Positions 1 to 11,100 of a stretch of 36,104 bases of DNA are shown here, piece after piece. Numbering within the stretch: position 1 is the first letter of the stretch; each line of letters opens with the position of its first letter. The stretch is from Spongospora subterranea f. sp. subterranea. Lineage: Eukaryota > Endomyxa: Phytomyxea > Phytomyxea > Plasmodiophorida. The DNA lies in NCBI GenBank assembly GCA_049724395.1, contig JAUGWO010000265.1, positions 1 through 36,104 of the forward strand, written 5' to 3'. The position numbers and the translations under genes are program-made. Under the pieces are notes generated by a model, which saw only the letters and a list, made by a program, of their open reading frames with translations, had not been told where the DNA came from and made no database searches.

Positions 1-2964
1 ATCAGGTCATCAACATAGGTGCCGATTAGAATTGATTTCGCATCCTGATTTTTGTACCATATGCAGGGTTCTTTCCTCGATTGCGTGAAGCCTTGGGCTT
101 GGATGAGAGTGAACAGTGAATGTTGCCATTCTTCTGCTTGTTTGAGGCCATATAAGGCTTTGTTAAGTACAGACTTTGTCTTTGTTGCTCCCCTGCTTAA
201 GAAAGCCTTCAGGTTGCTCGACATAGATTGGAGTGAGCAAGGGCGCGTTGAGGTAGGCTGTTGTGAAGTCCTTCTGGAACAGTAGCTTCCAATCGTTGCT
301 GACCGCGATGCTGACTAGTAGTCGCAGGGATGTGTGGGCTAAAACCGAGAGTGTACCGTCTCTGATAGTCAATCCCATATTGTTGTGAGTAGCCTTTAGC
401 AACAAGTCGAGCCTTGTACTTTGCTTGTCCATTTGGTAGCTGTTTCTTGACGAATACCCATCTTGTTTTGATTGGTTTGATGTGAGGTGGTAATTTCACT
501 AAGTTCCAAGTGTTATTTTCCTGATGTGCTTGGAGTTCTGCAATTGCTGCTTGATGCCACTCTTTGGCGTCAGGTTTTTGTTGCGATGCATGATAAGTTT
601 TTGGGTAACTTTCTGATGTGCGGTTTCCCTGTAGATCATGTAGTTCGTCAATAACCGACAGTGGATCGAAATCTTCGTTTGCCACCGATTCTTGTAAAAT
701 TGAAGCGTTCATCTCTTGTTCGTTGAAAGTAATGTCTCGTCGGGCGAAGATGAGCTTGCTCTGAATATCTAGTACGATGTAGCCTTTCTGGTATGGCGCG
801 TATCCGAGAAAGATGCATTTTGTCGAAGTTGGCTCTAATGATGTTCTGAGTGATGAATCTCGGTGAGCATATGCGATGCATCCAAATGGGCGTAGGTGGT
901 TGACGTCAGGTTTTCTTCCATGCCAGAGCTCAAACGGGGTTCTCCAGTCTATCCTCCTTGTGGGTAATCTGTTTTGCGTGTAAACAGCGTGATGAACAGC
1001 GAACCCCCAGTAGTTGTATGGTAATTTCGATTCGATGAGTATGCATCTCGCCATCGCCATTATTGTCTGGTTTCTTCGTTCTGCCTGTCCGTTTTGTTCC
1101 GGGCTGTATGGTATCGTTCGTAAGTGTTTGATGTTCTTCTGGAGCAGGTACATGCTTATTTGGCGGTTAACGTACTCAGCACCATTATCAGTTAATAGTG
1201 TTGTTACTCGTTGTTTTGTTTCAGCTTGTGCGTTTGTGATGAACCAGTTGATCGCATCTAATACTTCTTCGGCGCTTTTGGTTTTCAGTAACTTTATCTG
1301 AGTCCATGTTGAGTATAGACAGTTAAAAGAGATGTAGTACCGAAATCCTTCTTTGCTCGGTTCTAGTATTGGGCCTTGATGTCGGATGATACGATTTCGA
1401 ATGGTTTCGTCGGGTTAGTTCTGCGTGCCTTTGGGAATGGCTGTCGGCGCGTCTTCCCTTGGGCGCAACTGTCGCAGAATGTTCGTTCGTTGCTGTTGAT
1501 TTTAATGCCGTCCGTTGTTGATGTGGCTGAAGATAAGTGCTGTAGTCGTTCATTTGAGGCGTGTCCGAATCTTCGATGAGCCAGCTCCATGCTGATACTC
1601 ATGTTTGTTTCGTTGCTGAGCTGTGTCTGGATAAAGTGAAGCCCGTTCTGTTGCTGTGCCGTGATGATGGTTCTGCCGACTTCATCTAGGATTTGGAGTT
1701 CGTTGCCTATACGAATTGTTAGTCCTTGCTCAGTAAAAGATTTTGTGGCTAAGAGGGTCTTAGTCAATTTTGGCACAAAGAGAACGTTATTGATGGTGAT
1801 GGGAGGGCTGCTATCGATGATCAGGTTCCCGTTTCCATGTGCTAGTATTGTCTCTCCGTTGCTGCATGTAATTTTGATCTTATGATTCGTTGCGAAGTAG
1901 TTTTGCAGGATTGACTTGTCATTCGTCATGCTGACATTTGCGCCACTGTCAATCAGGTAAGATTTTTGTGTCGTTCCAATACTCGAAGTATGGAATCCTG
2001 TGAAAGTGTCAGTATCGCTTTCATAATTTGTCGAGACTGAGCTGTTCGCCGTGTTGTTGGAGATCGGCTTTTTGGTGTTTTCCCTTCGGAGAGTCCAGCA
2101 ATGTGATGTATCGTGTGTGCTTGTGTTGCACCTTGTGCAGTGCCTCCTATTTCCGCCGTTATTTCGCAGCTTTGTATGTAGACCCTTCATCTCCGTGTTT
2201 AGGTTGTTGAATTCGTCTTGTTGTGTAGGCGCTCTTGACTCGATCTGCTCGTCGCGTTCTGCAGATAGCAGCAGGTTTGTTAACCTTGGCATCGTCATAC
2301 CCTGAGATGCTCTAGCTGCCGCCTTGATTTGTCGGTAATTTTCTGGTAAGCCGTCTAAGGCTTTTGCACATAGTGCGGTTTCCCCGATGCTGATGTCATA
2401 TACTTTTAGGTCGTAATACAGCTCGGTAATTTTGTCCAGATATGTTTTCATTGCCTCTGAAGTCGATTTCTTCAGGTGGATGAATTGGATGAACAAGTTG
2501 GATGCTTTCGATTCAGCTGACTGTTCGTATACATTCCGTAGTTTTTTCCAGATCTCACTTGTCGTACTGCAAGTTGATACTTGTTTGTACTGCGATTGTG
2601 TCAGGCGTAGGCATATCTGTGCTGATGCCAACTTGTCGTTTCGGATTTCAATCCGGTCGGATGGATTCGGTGGGTGTTCGAGGTAGGAATCCAAGCTCAT
2701 TATGGTAAATTGCATTTCCAATTTCCGCTTGAACTCGTCCCAGTTCGTGCCGTTAAATTGGGGTATAAGTTTCAACCCGGAGTTGTACTTATGTAAGTCA
2801 ACTTCTTCGGTCAGCCAGTGTGCAGATTGAGTCTGTCTTTGACTCTGGCTGGTTGTTTGGCTGTGTGTATTTCCATCTTGTGGTTGGTCGACGTTGTTGT
2901 CGTTTCTTCCGTTGCGGGTTTCTACCATTTTGGAGCAGGGTGGGACTCTTAATCTATTAGACGA

Positions 2965-2988
2965 TAGTGGTAGTGGTAGTGGTAGTGG
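2965..2988. repeat. Hexamer microsatellite (TAGTGG)x4 in the Copia leader
   Basis: Four perfect tandem copies of TAGTGG lie between the presumed LTR and the gag start codon of the Copia element, about where a primer-binding site would be expected. Confidence 0.85.
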
Positions 2989-2989
2989 T

Positions 2990-3089
2990 CGATGGTAACG
3001 TTAATGAGTACTATAGAAGAGTGACGTTTATTGTCATTGATGATGTGTTTAATACACATAGTTGAGTCATGCTTATCAATGACTCAACA
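2990..3089 (-). repeat. Probable 5' LTR of the Copia element (tentative limits)
   Basis: The segment between the gag start at 2928 and the tRNA gene begins TGTTGA on the minus strand. A candidate CA end lies near 2993. It holds a perfect 10-bp inverted repeat (3061-3070 with 3079-3088) at its outer edge. The partner LTR is outside the window, so neither the length nor identity to the 3' copy can be checked. Confidence 0.35.
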
Positions 3090-3142
3090 TGAATCATGTG
3101 GAAGATGAAAATATCGCCTTACGGTTAATAAACAGCGAAATT

Positions 3143-3214
3143 GGCTCCGTAGTGTAGGGGTTATCACGCAGGGTTCTGATTCCTGCAACCGCAGTTCGAG
3201 TCTGCGCGGGGCCT
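3143..3214 (+). tRNA. tRNA-Gln (anticodon CTG)
   Basis: The 72-nt sequence folds as a complete cloverleaf. The acceptor stem GGCTCCG (3143-3149) pairs fully with CGGGGCC (3207-3213), with one G-T pair. The anticodon stem is CAGGG/TCCTG, with loop TTCTGAT at 3174-3180 and anticodon CTG at 3176-3178. The T arm is CGCAG-TTCGAGT-CTGCG. There is no intron. A run of seven T at 3217-3223 follows directly and should act as the RNA polymerase III terminator. The internal B box (GGTTCGA type, here AGTTCGAGTCT) is recognisable. CTG is read as glutamine by its sequence partner rules, so no CTG reassignment is suggested. The 5' end of a Copia element lies 54 bp upstream. Confidence 0.95.
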
Positions 3215-3216
3215 GC

Positions 3217-3223
3217 TTTTTTT
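3217..3223 (+). terminator. RNA polymerase III T-run terminator
   Basis: Seven consecutive T begin three bases after the discriminator base of the tRNA-Gln gene, the usual Pol III stop signal. Confidence 0.85.
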
Positions 3224-3280
3224 CTTTTCGCGAACCTCGCAGATAAAAAACAGCATCGCAATGGTTGTAGAGTGTATTAT

Positions 3281-3340
3281 GATAAAACATTGAGGGCCAT
3301 GATAAAACATTGAGGGCCATGATAAAATATTGAGGGCAAC
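3281..3340. repeat. Three tandem 20-bp repeats
   Basis: The unit GATAAAACATTGAGGGCCAT occurs at 3281-3300 and 3301-3320 identically, and at 3321-3340 with three differences. It lies just downstream of the tRNA gene. There are only three units without spacers, so it is a minisatellite and not a CRISPR array. Confidence 0.9.
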
Positions 3341-3662
3341 ATGCTCGCCACAGCTGCATTTTTTGGTTTCATTCCCCATATTCTCGGGTCTGCATTTGGG
3401 AATGGGTAACACAAGATGGTGCACCCAAAAGCCAATCTACGGAAGTAAGTTTTGCAACTTTTTTGATCATTCTTCCAAACGCATAAAAACAAAAATGAAA
3501 TGAGGTCACTGTATGCGACGGTAATGTAGCACTCTTTGAAATATGGGTATGACGGTTTTAGTTGGTCTTAGAGGTTTCATCAACCAAATCAAGTTGATCA
3601 TCTGGCAAAAACCGTTTACATACTCGCTTGACGCCCAGAAGGTGGCCCTTGTGGGACAACTT

Positions 3663-3792
3663 CTCGGTGGGGATGCCTTGAAATGGTTTAACCCGTTATT
3701 TGAACGCGATGACCCTTTGCTCAACGACTTCAAGGGCTTCGTCAAAGCCGTTGACGATCGATTTGGTGATCCAAATCGTCAGCAGACTGCAG
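3663..3792 (+). repeat. Inverted repeat, left arm (pairs with 3889-4018)
   Basis: This 130-bp segment of the retroelement gag region is repeated in reverse complement at 3889-4018 with about two differences. Both arms encode the same gag stretch on opposite strands. Confidence 0.92.
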
Positions 3793-3888
3793 CGACATCA
3801 TAATTGGCGTCGGCCAGGATATTTTGAACTTCTGTAGAGTAGGCAGCTACTGTCCTTCTTCCCTGCTTGAGAGTGATTAGACGATTGG

Positions 3889-4018
3889 CTGCAGTCTGCT
3901 GACGATTTGGATCACCAAATCGGTCGTCAAGGGCTTTGACGAAGCCCTTGAAGTCGTTGAGCAAAGGGTCATCGCGTTCAAATAACGGGTTAAACCATTT
4001 CAAGGCATCCCCACCGAG
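3889..4018 (-). repeat. Inverted repeat, right arm (pairs with 3663-3792)
   Basis: This is the reverse-complement copy of 3663-3792, of equal length (130 bp) and more than 98 percent identical. The 96 bp between the arms also belong to gag sequence read on the minus strand. Confidence 0.92.
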
Positions 4019-6162
4019 ATCGAGATGTATTTCGCCGAGGATTGAACGATTACGTGAAGGACCTGTTATTGTCCCTGGCGCCATCTCAATCGCTCACTGA
4101 GCTCATTCAAGGGGCAATCTCCTGTGATAATCGATTGGAGGAGCGACGTCGTGAACGTCGTGGTCAGACAGCTGCACCAGCATTTATGAACTCGCAACCA
4201 ATTGATGGTCCGATGATCATTGACTCGGCGCGGTCTGTCGGGCCTCGTGGCCCTTTGTCGCAGGCCGAAAGGCAGAGGCGTTTCGACAACAAGACTTTGC
4301 CTTTACTGTGGAGATGGAGGTCACATTGCGAATACGTGTCCTATTCTTGCCAAGCGGCAGGGAAATGGCTCCAGGCGGGACTGAACGTATCGGTCGTCAC
4401 GCCAAAATCGAGCAATACAGAATCTGGTGCTCATCTAAAATCCCACTCCTGCAACAACATGACCATTGGAATTCTACAATTTGACCATAGTATTAATTCT
4501 TATCAGTTAACGAATTCTTCCCTTCTTACTTTTCGAATCAATCTGAAACTACCAACTTACCCTCCTGTATCTCTGGTGGCCATGTTGGACAGTGGTGCTA
4601 GTAATAATTTCATTCATCGCGATACCGCAGAACGGCTGAACCTAGAACTTGTCAAAAATACCAGGGCAGTATCACTGCAAGTTATCGACGGGCGTCTCCT
4701 TTCACCAGTAGAATACGAAACTGTTCTGCTGAACATCACTATCGCCGGACACGAAGAATGGATTTCCTTCAACGTGATCCAGTCACCTCATGCGGAGGTT
4801 ATCCTAGGAATCCCCTGGCTGAGGAAACACAACCCAGATATTGATTGGTGCCGGGGGAGCATGAACTTCAGCAACTGCTCTGGCAAATGTTGCCAAATTC
4901 CTGTAACAGCAGAGTCCAACGTTGAACCTGAACATCTCGGTAAATTGGCAGCGACTCAAAATCCGTGCGATCTCGTTCTTGCCGCTCAAGATGAACAGCT
5001 TAATGTGACCAGGAACATACGACCAGAGGATGAGCAGCATAACAAGCACAAGCCCGCAAAGTCCTTATTTGCAGTTCCAATTCTGAGGAATATCAATCGC
5101 TCTCATGACCTCGTGCGATGGCATCATCGGCTGTGCCACGATGGCCGCCCATGGACTAAGGAAGGCATGAATATCTTACCAACTAAGATCCAGCATTTCT
5201 GTGAGGATCGTGCCGTTGCCAAAGCTCGTGAACAGCCATTCCCAACCAGGGCCAAGGAGAAATATTGGCACCTTCTTGAGCGGATTAATGTAGATGAATG
5301 CGGTCCACTCCCCACACCGTCCTTAGATGGAGAGCGATACTTTATAACATTCTCTGAACACGCTTCCAGGATGAAGTTTACCTTTCTTTTGCACCAGAAG
5401 AACGAAGCTTTGGAAAGGTTTCGCGATCTGAAGACTCGACTTGAAAACCAGACTGGACAGACAGTCAAGATCCTCTTTGGCGACAACGACAATGTGTTTG
5501 TCAACACCAAGTTCATGAATTATCTCGTCAAGAATGGAATTGAGTGGCAGTCTACTGTGGAGTATTCGTCAGAACAAAATGGGGTTTCCGAGAGAGACCA
5601 TCTTACTCTCATGGACGCGGCCAGGGCAATGCTTGTTCACGCCAGATTACCCGAATCTTTCTGGGGACCTGCGATCTTGACAGCATCTCACGTTCACAAC
5701 GTCTGCCCACATCCAAAGGACCCTAACACCACTCCACACGAAGTTCTGAGGATATCCAAGCCAGACATCCGCTACTTGAGAACGTTCGGTTGCGAAGCTT
5801 ATGAATTTATCCCGCATGAGCTTTGTAAGAAACTGGATCCAAGAGCTCGCAAAGAAATTTTTATCGGCTATGCGAACCATCAAAACGGCTACATCCTCTT
5901 CCACCCTGACCTTGGAATGTCGAAGGTTTACCGTAGTGTTGTCTTCAATGAGGAGGGATTTGGGAATAGAACGGCAGAAGATGTACTGGCGGACACGCCA
6001 GAACCTGAAAATACTTTTGATCTGGATTATCTACCGGAGCAAAAGATGGTTCAACAAGCAGAAATCGTCGAAATCGATCAGGAAAATGAAGAAGTTTGCT
6101 CATCGAAGCGGTCTCGAAAACCCCGATTAAGTTTGGATATCCAGTTCACCACTCCTGATTAA

Positions 6163-6515
6163 CCTTGTGAGACAATCAGAGGTCGTTGTTCGAAAGTGTA
6201 GAAAAACGGCAAATCCGTCTTTGCGGATATCGGCGTGCATTTCTTGCCCCCCGATTGTGGACATAAATATTCCTAACACCTTTTTACCCTGAACTTGGTA
6301 TCGTAGGATGTCGTGGGACACAGCGTCGCTTCGTACTGGCAAGGGCCTCGCAACAGCCAAACTCCCCCACCTGACAATGTCATGGTCGAGCGTCGGTAAC
6401 AACTAACGGGTCAAATCACGAAATCAACTCAAGAAATTACATGTACAGCACCGGAGTACCGGACACCTCCAGTTGTTTCAATTCTATTTTTAAAATATGC
6501 GTGTAAAAAACGAAA
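6163..6515. other. No gene seen between retroelement fossil and pogo remnant
   Basis: Only short open frames without recognisable motifs occur on either strand. No LTR-like match to the left side of the preceding fossil was noticed. Confidence 0.5.
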
Positions 6516-6936
6516 TTGCAGTTTATTGGTCCGCTAATTGAAACATTTTCGAGCGTGGCAATGGCAGGTCATGTAATCGCCAGACATTTGCGGCTCCCAG
6601 GTTGGGGTCGATTCTTTGATACGAGTAAAATTGACAAATCGTCGAAGGTATTGTTGCGTGAATTTGGTATAGACATAAGTGTAAACGACGTGACTACATA
6701 TTCATCGAGATTGGACAAGAATCGTTTAGGATTGGATTTCTATCCAGAAGCTACGACGGTATTCGATGTCGTTTCTTGGGACAGTTTGCCCAAGTGTGTG
6801 AAACGTACAAAGATTGACATAGCAGCTACAAACGCAGGATGGATCACCGTAACTCTGGTTATGGCGGTCTGCTCTTGAATAAATCATTGGCAGTTGAAAC
6901 CCACATGTCGCCAGGCATTGAGTATGGTCTCGGTTT

Positions 6937-7068
6937 GCAAGTTCTTCCATGGTTGAGATATCCATGTGGTAACATGCTACCTGGTCGGTTTCCCAACTGG
7001 ATTATCAATCACGAATTTGTTGGACTCATCGGATAAGTAGACTTTGAATGGTCGGTTGACGCCAACTT
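6937..7068 (-). repeat. Inverted repeat, left arm (pairs with about 7187-7312)
   Basis: Its reverse complement aligns along about 125 bp with 7187-7312, with roughly one difference in ten. Both arms carry the pogo-like VN-x-PFKVYLSDE coding stretch on opposite strands. Confidence 0.85.
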
Positions 7069-7186
7069 CAAAAACGTTCAAGGTCCACAAGCACGGCAAT
7101 ATTTTGGACGCATATGCATCATGCAAAACAGAAGCCGAAGTCGTTGTCGCTGGTTACACCAGTAAGCTCCAGGTTCTCGACTTGAC

Positions 7187-7312
7187 GTCAACCAACCATT
7201 CAAAGTCTACCTATCCGATGAATTCAACAAGTTGGTGATTGATAATCCAGCTGGGAAACCGACCAGGCAGCATGTTGCCACGTGGATATCTCAAGCATGG
7301 AAGAATTATGCA
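7187..7312 (+). repeat. Inverted repeat, right arm (pairs with about 6937-7068)
   Basis: This is the plus-strand copy of the pogo-like segment. The divergence from the left arm shows the duplication is old and not an amplification or assembly artefact. Confidence 0.85.
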
Positions 7313-7320
7313 AGTGGTAG

Positions 7321-8148
7321 GTCAACGTAGAAAGCCTACCAAATGAAACAAGTGTGGGAAAGTGTTCGATCGCGGGGAAGGTCGTGTTGTGATCGATACG
7401 TTTAGCAGCGCCACAAAAGGATTCTACGAGGTTGTTCTAGCATCGCTCCATCCCATGTCTAGAACCCGTAGCACTTTAGAAAATGGGGGAAATGCTCGAG
7501 CTTGTGGCTAACGTGCAGAACTAGGAATATTAATACAGCTGATAACCTTGGCCGATCACCTGGGTTATGTAGGACACCCGTAACGTCCCTTTGCCACGTT
7601 GTTGTTAACGCTGCACAGCACGACTTTCGCCAGTTGAGTTGGTAATGTTTGAAAACTGCGTGAGTTGGTAAATGAGTTGGTACTGTAAATACCAACGGAT
7701 ATCGATATTTTTAGCTGCCGTACACTCAGCAGCTCAAACATAACCTGAATTGCAGCCACAGCGCTCGGACGTCCCCAATAAATTTGCTTGTTTATGAGTA
7801 ATAAGGAATCCGGTGTTCATCTATGAGTCGTCTAAACAGAAAGTGCTTGCAGTAATTAAGATCCGTCCGGTCCTTGGAACGGCGTAACTGCGTAACTTGT
7901 ACGGGGTTACTCATCGTGAACGGGGAGCCCATGATCTAGCAGCTGCACACTGGCCTGCAGCGTTACCACTTAGAGTGATTGTACCTGGAATATTGTCGTT
8001 ACCCACGTCGTGATGTACTCTCATAACGCCACACATCGTTCATGCCTCATGCAAGGGTGTTTGTCGTCTTGATTGGCCCGCCGCTGACCGGCTTCCGTTA
8101 GGATCTTCGCCCGCTATTCACCAGGGTATACGCCGGCGATTGGCTTCA
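7321..8148. other. No gene recognised upstream of the helicase
   Basis: There are short open frames only. A GAGTTGGTA motif recurs within about 60 bp near 7637-7682. This stretch must contain the promoter of the helicase gene, but I cannot point to a specific element. Confidence 0.4.
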
Positions 8149-11100
8149 ATGTCGGATCGTGGAGAAGAACAATCAGTTTGTTTAATGCTGTTCAGGTAGA
8201 ACCCAAAAAAATAATTTTTCTGACTTCTTTGGCAACGGGTTCAGAGCAAGTTATGATTATAGGATGATAAACCCTTCAGGTGCAAAAGCGCATTCCAGGT
8301 TTTTGACGACTTCGACCTTTATCCTTCAAAGAAGCCGAAGTCGAAATCATCTACTGTTGCGCCCCCAAAACCGAAGAAAAAACCGTCCGTTGTCCAGCCA
8401 CGGTCGCCCAAAGTCGAGCTACCGGATCTCGTGTATGAAAAATCAAAACCGCAGCTTGCAACCCTCAACGATTCCGGCACACACACCCCAGCGGTTGGTT
8501 CTTGGCTAGAAACAAAAATTAGCCAATTTCAAAAACAGATTTGCTACAGGCCGATCAAGTCAGGCTTGTACTGCCATTACGGGAAAACGTGGAGAGGGAG
8601 TTCATCGAGTATTACTGCTTGCAACATTCGTTAACGGTACCTCAACCTATCAGTACTGAGGTAAGCCGATTTTTCAGTCAAGTTTTTATTTGAATATGAA
8701 TTCGCTGGGTAAAGGTGCTTCCTACACGACATAAACGCCGAAAGAACAGAAGAAAAGTCACAAACATGGCTGATATTGGCTGGACAACCAAAATAGTGTT
8801 GCCAAAACATACTACTTTAGAGGGCGTCACAATTCCAGCGATTGAATCCACAGCTCATCAGTTACGTCTTTCAGCGTAAGAGATAGTTCTGTCTCGTTGT
8901 CGGCCCCCCTTACTTCAACCTCCAGGTCACGGGAAGACTGCGAACAGGTGTTTGTGCGTCGTCTACTCGATATTGTTGCTCCCGAGATATTCCATGCCTT
9001 TGTGGCTGCCACAGCTCCTTTCAAAGAAAAGTTGGACATCGTGCTCCGTGATCCAGTTAAAATATTAATCAATGATGAATCTGTTCTCGATCAGTTAGAG
9101 ACGTCAATCCAAAATATTCGGGATATTGGCGCATTTTCCTCGGTGAAATCTGACCCCCAAAGTCATGCTGATAATGAGTTCTACCGCCACAGTAAGCACC
9201 CGACGAACATCGTCAGGATTATGGCTTCGATGGTACCGGGTGCCGTTGATAAATCGCTTCCGATAGCTTCCCGCTATCTAGAGTTGATCAACATGATCAA
9301 TAACAACTCTGTATGTTGTTTATATGCAGTGATACGTTTTGACATTGGCTACCTTGTCAGGTTGTGATTGTATCGGCTGAGACCGGCGCAGGCAAGACCA
9401 CTCAAATACCACAATACTTGCTGTATCATCACGAACAAAATCCTGAAACCCCCGCTCCTAACATACTCATCACGCAGGTATGTTGACAGTAATCCGAGCA
9501 AAGCTGTAACTTTCTAACGACGTTCTGTCAAGCCCCGCCGTATTGCTGCAATATCTATTGCTGACCGTGTGGCAAGTGAAAGGGGTGAAACTCTAGGCGA
9601 TGACAGTTCTGTCGGTTATAGCGTTAGGTTCAAGAAGGTCCTACCCACGGTATCGGCCGAAAAAGGGTCAGCAGGTCGCTTCGTCTACCTTTTCACAACT
9701 TGAAAAAATATTCTGATTGAGCCCACAGTTTTTTGTACTACTGGAGTCCTGCTTCGCCGCCTCAAAAATGATCCGTCATTGAGCTCCGTGACACATGTTA
9801 TCCTTGATGAAGTCCACGAGCGTGACCTGGTAATAGCAGATACAATCTTTCTGATATGTTTGTTGATTCCTCGTCGCTCTACAGAATACTGATTTAGCAA
9901 TGATCGCCATACGCGATCTAATTCATATTCGCCCTGATTTACGGCTGATACTAATGTCGGCTACTGCCGATATTGTAAGCGCTCTTACACCTACGAAACT
10001 CTGTTTCCTCAATCAATTCGTTTCCCAATAGAGCCTGTTCCAGAACTATTTTAAACGTGATAAAGCGTTGCCGCCAACGATTCATGTTACCGGTAGAATG
10101 TTTCCTGTTACGGAGAAATATTTGGAAGGTTGTCTGATGTCACTCAAGTTGAGGAATTACCCGAAATTTGCATTTTGATGTTCTCATTGTTAATATCGTA
10201 GCTCGGTGGGAAAATACCGAACATTTATCTCCAAAAGCCGGGAGTGCCAGAGATACATCGCAGCAGAAGCACCTGATCAGTACAAAATGGAAGATGAATT
10301 TGAAAAGTCAAAAAGGATGTCATGTGATACGCCACTTGACCTAATGGAAGCGTTGATATGCCATGTGCTGGAGAAAACTAGACACGCCAATGACGCTGTT
10401 TTGGTCAGAATGCGCGCAGCGATTCGATATTAAGATTTTTTTACAGAGCTGTTTCTAGGTATTTCTTCCAGGGTGGGCTGAAATATCAGGATTGCAACGT
10501 CGCCTGATCGCCGATAGATTCAAGCTAGGTATAACAAATGCGACAAAGTACCGCATCATCACTTTACATAGGTATGTTCCATCCGATGTTTTTTCCCTCG
10601 CCCTTGACCACGAATCACAGCTCAATGCCTCAAAGTACCCAACAATCTGTATTTTCCTCACCAGAGCCTGGCGTTCGAAATATTATCCTTTCAACTAACA
10701 TTGCGGAAACAAGCCTCACTGTATTATTCCCACCCGTATGACTTTTCTTTCGCGAATAACCCCCTTTTTTTAGATTACCAATATTGGTTGTGTTATTGAT
10801 AGTGGGAAAATGCGGATCACCACATATGAGCCACAGCGGCGAATCTCTTCTCTTGATTCTGTTTGGGCATCACAATCTAATATCAAACAGGTGTCAAAAC
10901 ATATTCTATTTTTCGCCAATCACCATTAACAACCCATTCTCAGCGAATCGGTCGGGCAGGGCGTGTCAGGTCTGGTGAGTACTTCTCTATCATGTCGTCT
11001 GATCGTCTTCGTTCTCTGCCATACTCTTTATGCCCTGGTATTTCGTTCACGCTTTAGACCTCTGCAGTCGTCACTCATCTTCACACAGAGCTACTAAGGA

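Larger units (their letters stand above)
1..3089 (-). mobile_element. Ty1/Copia LTR retrotransposon, broken, 3' part beyond the window
   Basis: This is a Copia-family fossil read on the minus strand. The parts appear in Copia order. Gag with a CCHC zinc knuckle (C-x2-C-x4-H-x4-C) and an aspartic protease with a DSGA motif lie within 1363-2928. A pre-integrase zinc region and the integrase core follow, then the beginning of the reverse transcriptase at about 1-600. The rest of RT, RNase H and the 3' LTR lie outside the window. The element is broken, with about three breaks visible. Long open stretches remain, so it is probably fairly young. The 5' end is placed at 3089 because the minus strand there starts TGTTGA, a common Copia LTR start. 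Without the second LTR this end is tentative. The family call is certain from domain order and motifs. Confidence 0.9.
3543..6162 (+). mobile_element. Retroelement fossil: Ty3-type gag and protease followed by a Copia-type integrase
   Basis: The gag region at 3543-4300 resembles Ty3/Gypsy-type retrotransposon gag, with a WFNPLF-like stretch, and carries a local inverted duplication. A retropepsin-type protease follows at about 4560-4860, with motif LDSGAS and a later ILGIPWL typical of Ty3-group proteases. From about 5100 the protein switches to a Copia-group integrase: zinc region, catalytic core with the spaced D, D and E positions, and the C-terminal part with a GYANHQNGYILF-like stretch. 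The frame closes at 6162. No reverse transcriptase or RNase H is recognisable before or after. The element is broken in the gag region; the protease-integrase part reads as one long frame. No LTRs were found. Age is unclear, though the long frame argues against great age. Confidence 0.8.
6516..7320 (+). pseudogene. Pogo/Tigger-like DNA transposase remnant with an inverted internal copy
   Basis: The best-preserved part, about 7110-7310 (+), encodes TSKLQ followed after a frame change by VNQPFK, the DDE-domain signature of pogo/Tigger transposases (usual form TS-LQPLDV-VN-PFK). Next comes an R-x-x-V-x-x-WI-x-x-AW stretch. A second copy of this region lies on the minus strand at about 6877-7075 and continues into a TILNAWRHVGF motif, the usual pogo C-terminal ending. 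The open frame 6516-6878 (+, 120 codons) may be the first half of the DDE core (TTVFDVV, then ITVTLVMA), but this match is weak. Frame changes and an in-frame stop in the minus copy show it is dead. No terminal inverted repeats or TA duplication were found. Confidence 0.6.

Noticed and set aside
3281-3340. Three 20-bp repeats as a possible CRISPR array
   Set aside because: They are contiguous without spacers, few in number and in a eukaryotic setting; they form a minisatellite.
5124-5516. Minus-strand 130-codon open frame
   Set aside because: It is antisense to the Copia-type integrase of the fossil and a by-product of its codon use.
8264-8509. 81-codon plus-strand frame near the helicase start
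   Set aside because: The overlapping frame 8263-8493 continues in phase across two introns into the helicase and has the better composition.
10975-11088. Intron starting at GTGAGT (10975) in the helicase
   Set aside because: Reading through gives [20 protein letters not shown], a proper continuation after motif VI. The intron at 11038-11088 fits instead.
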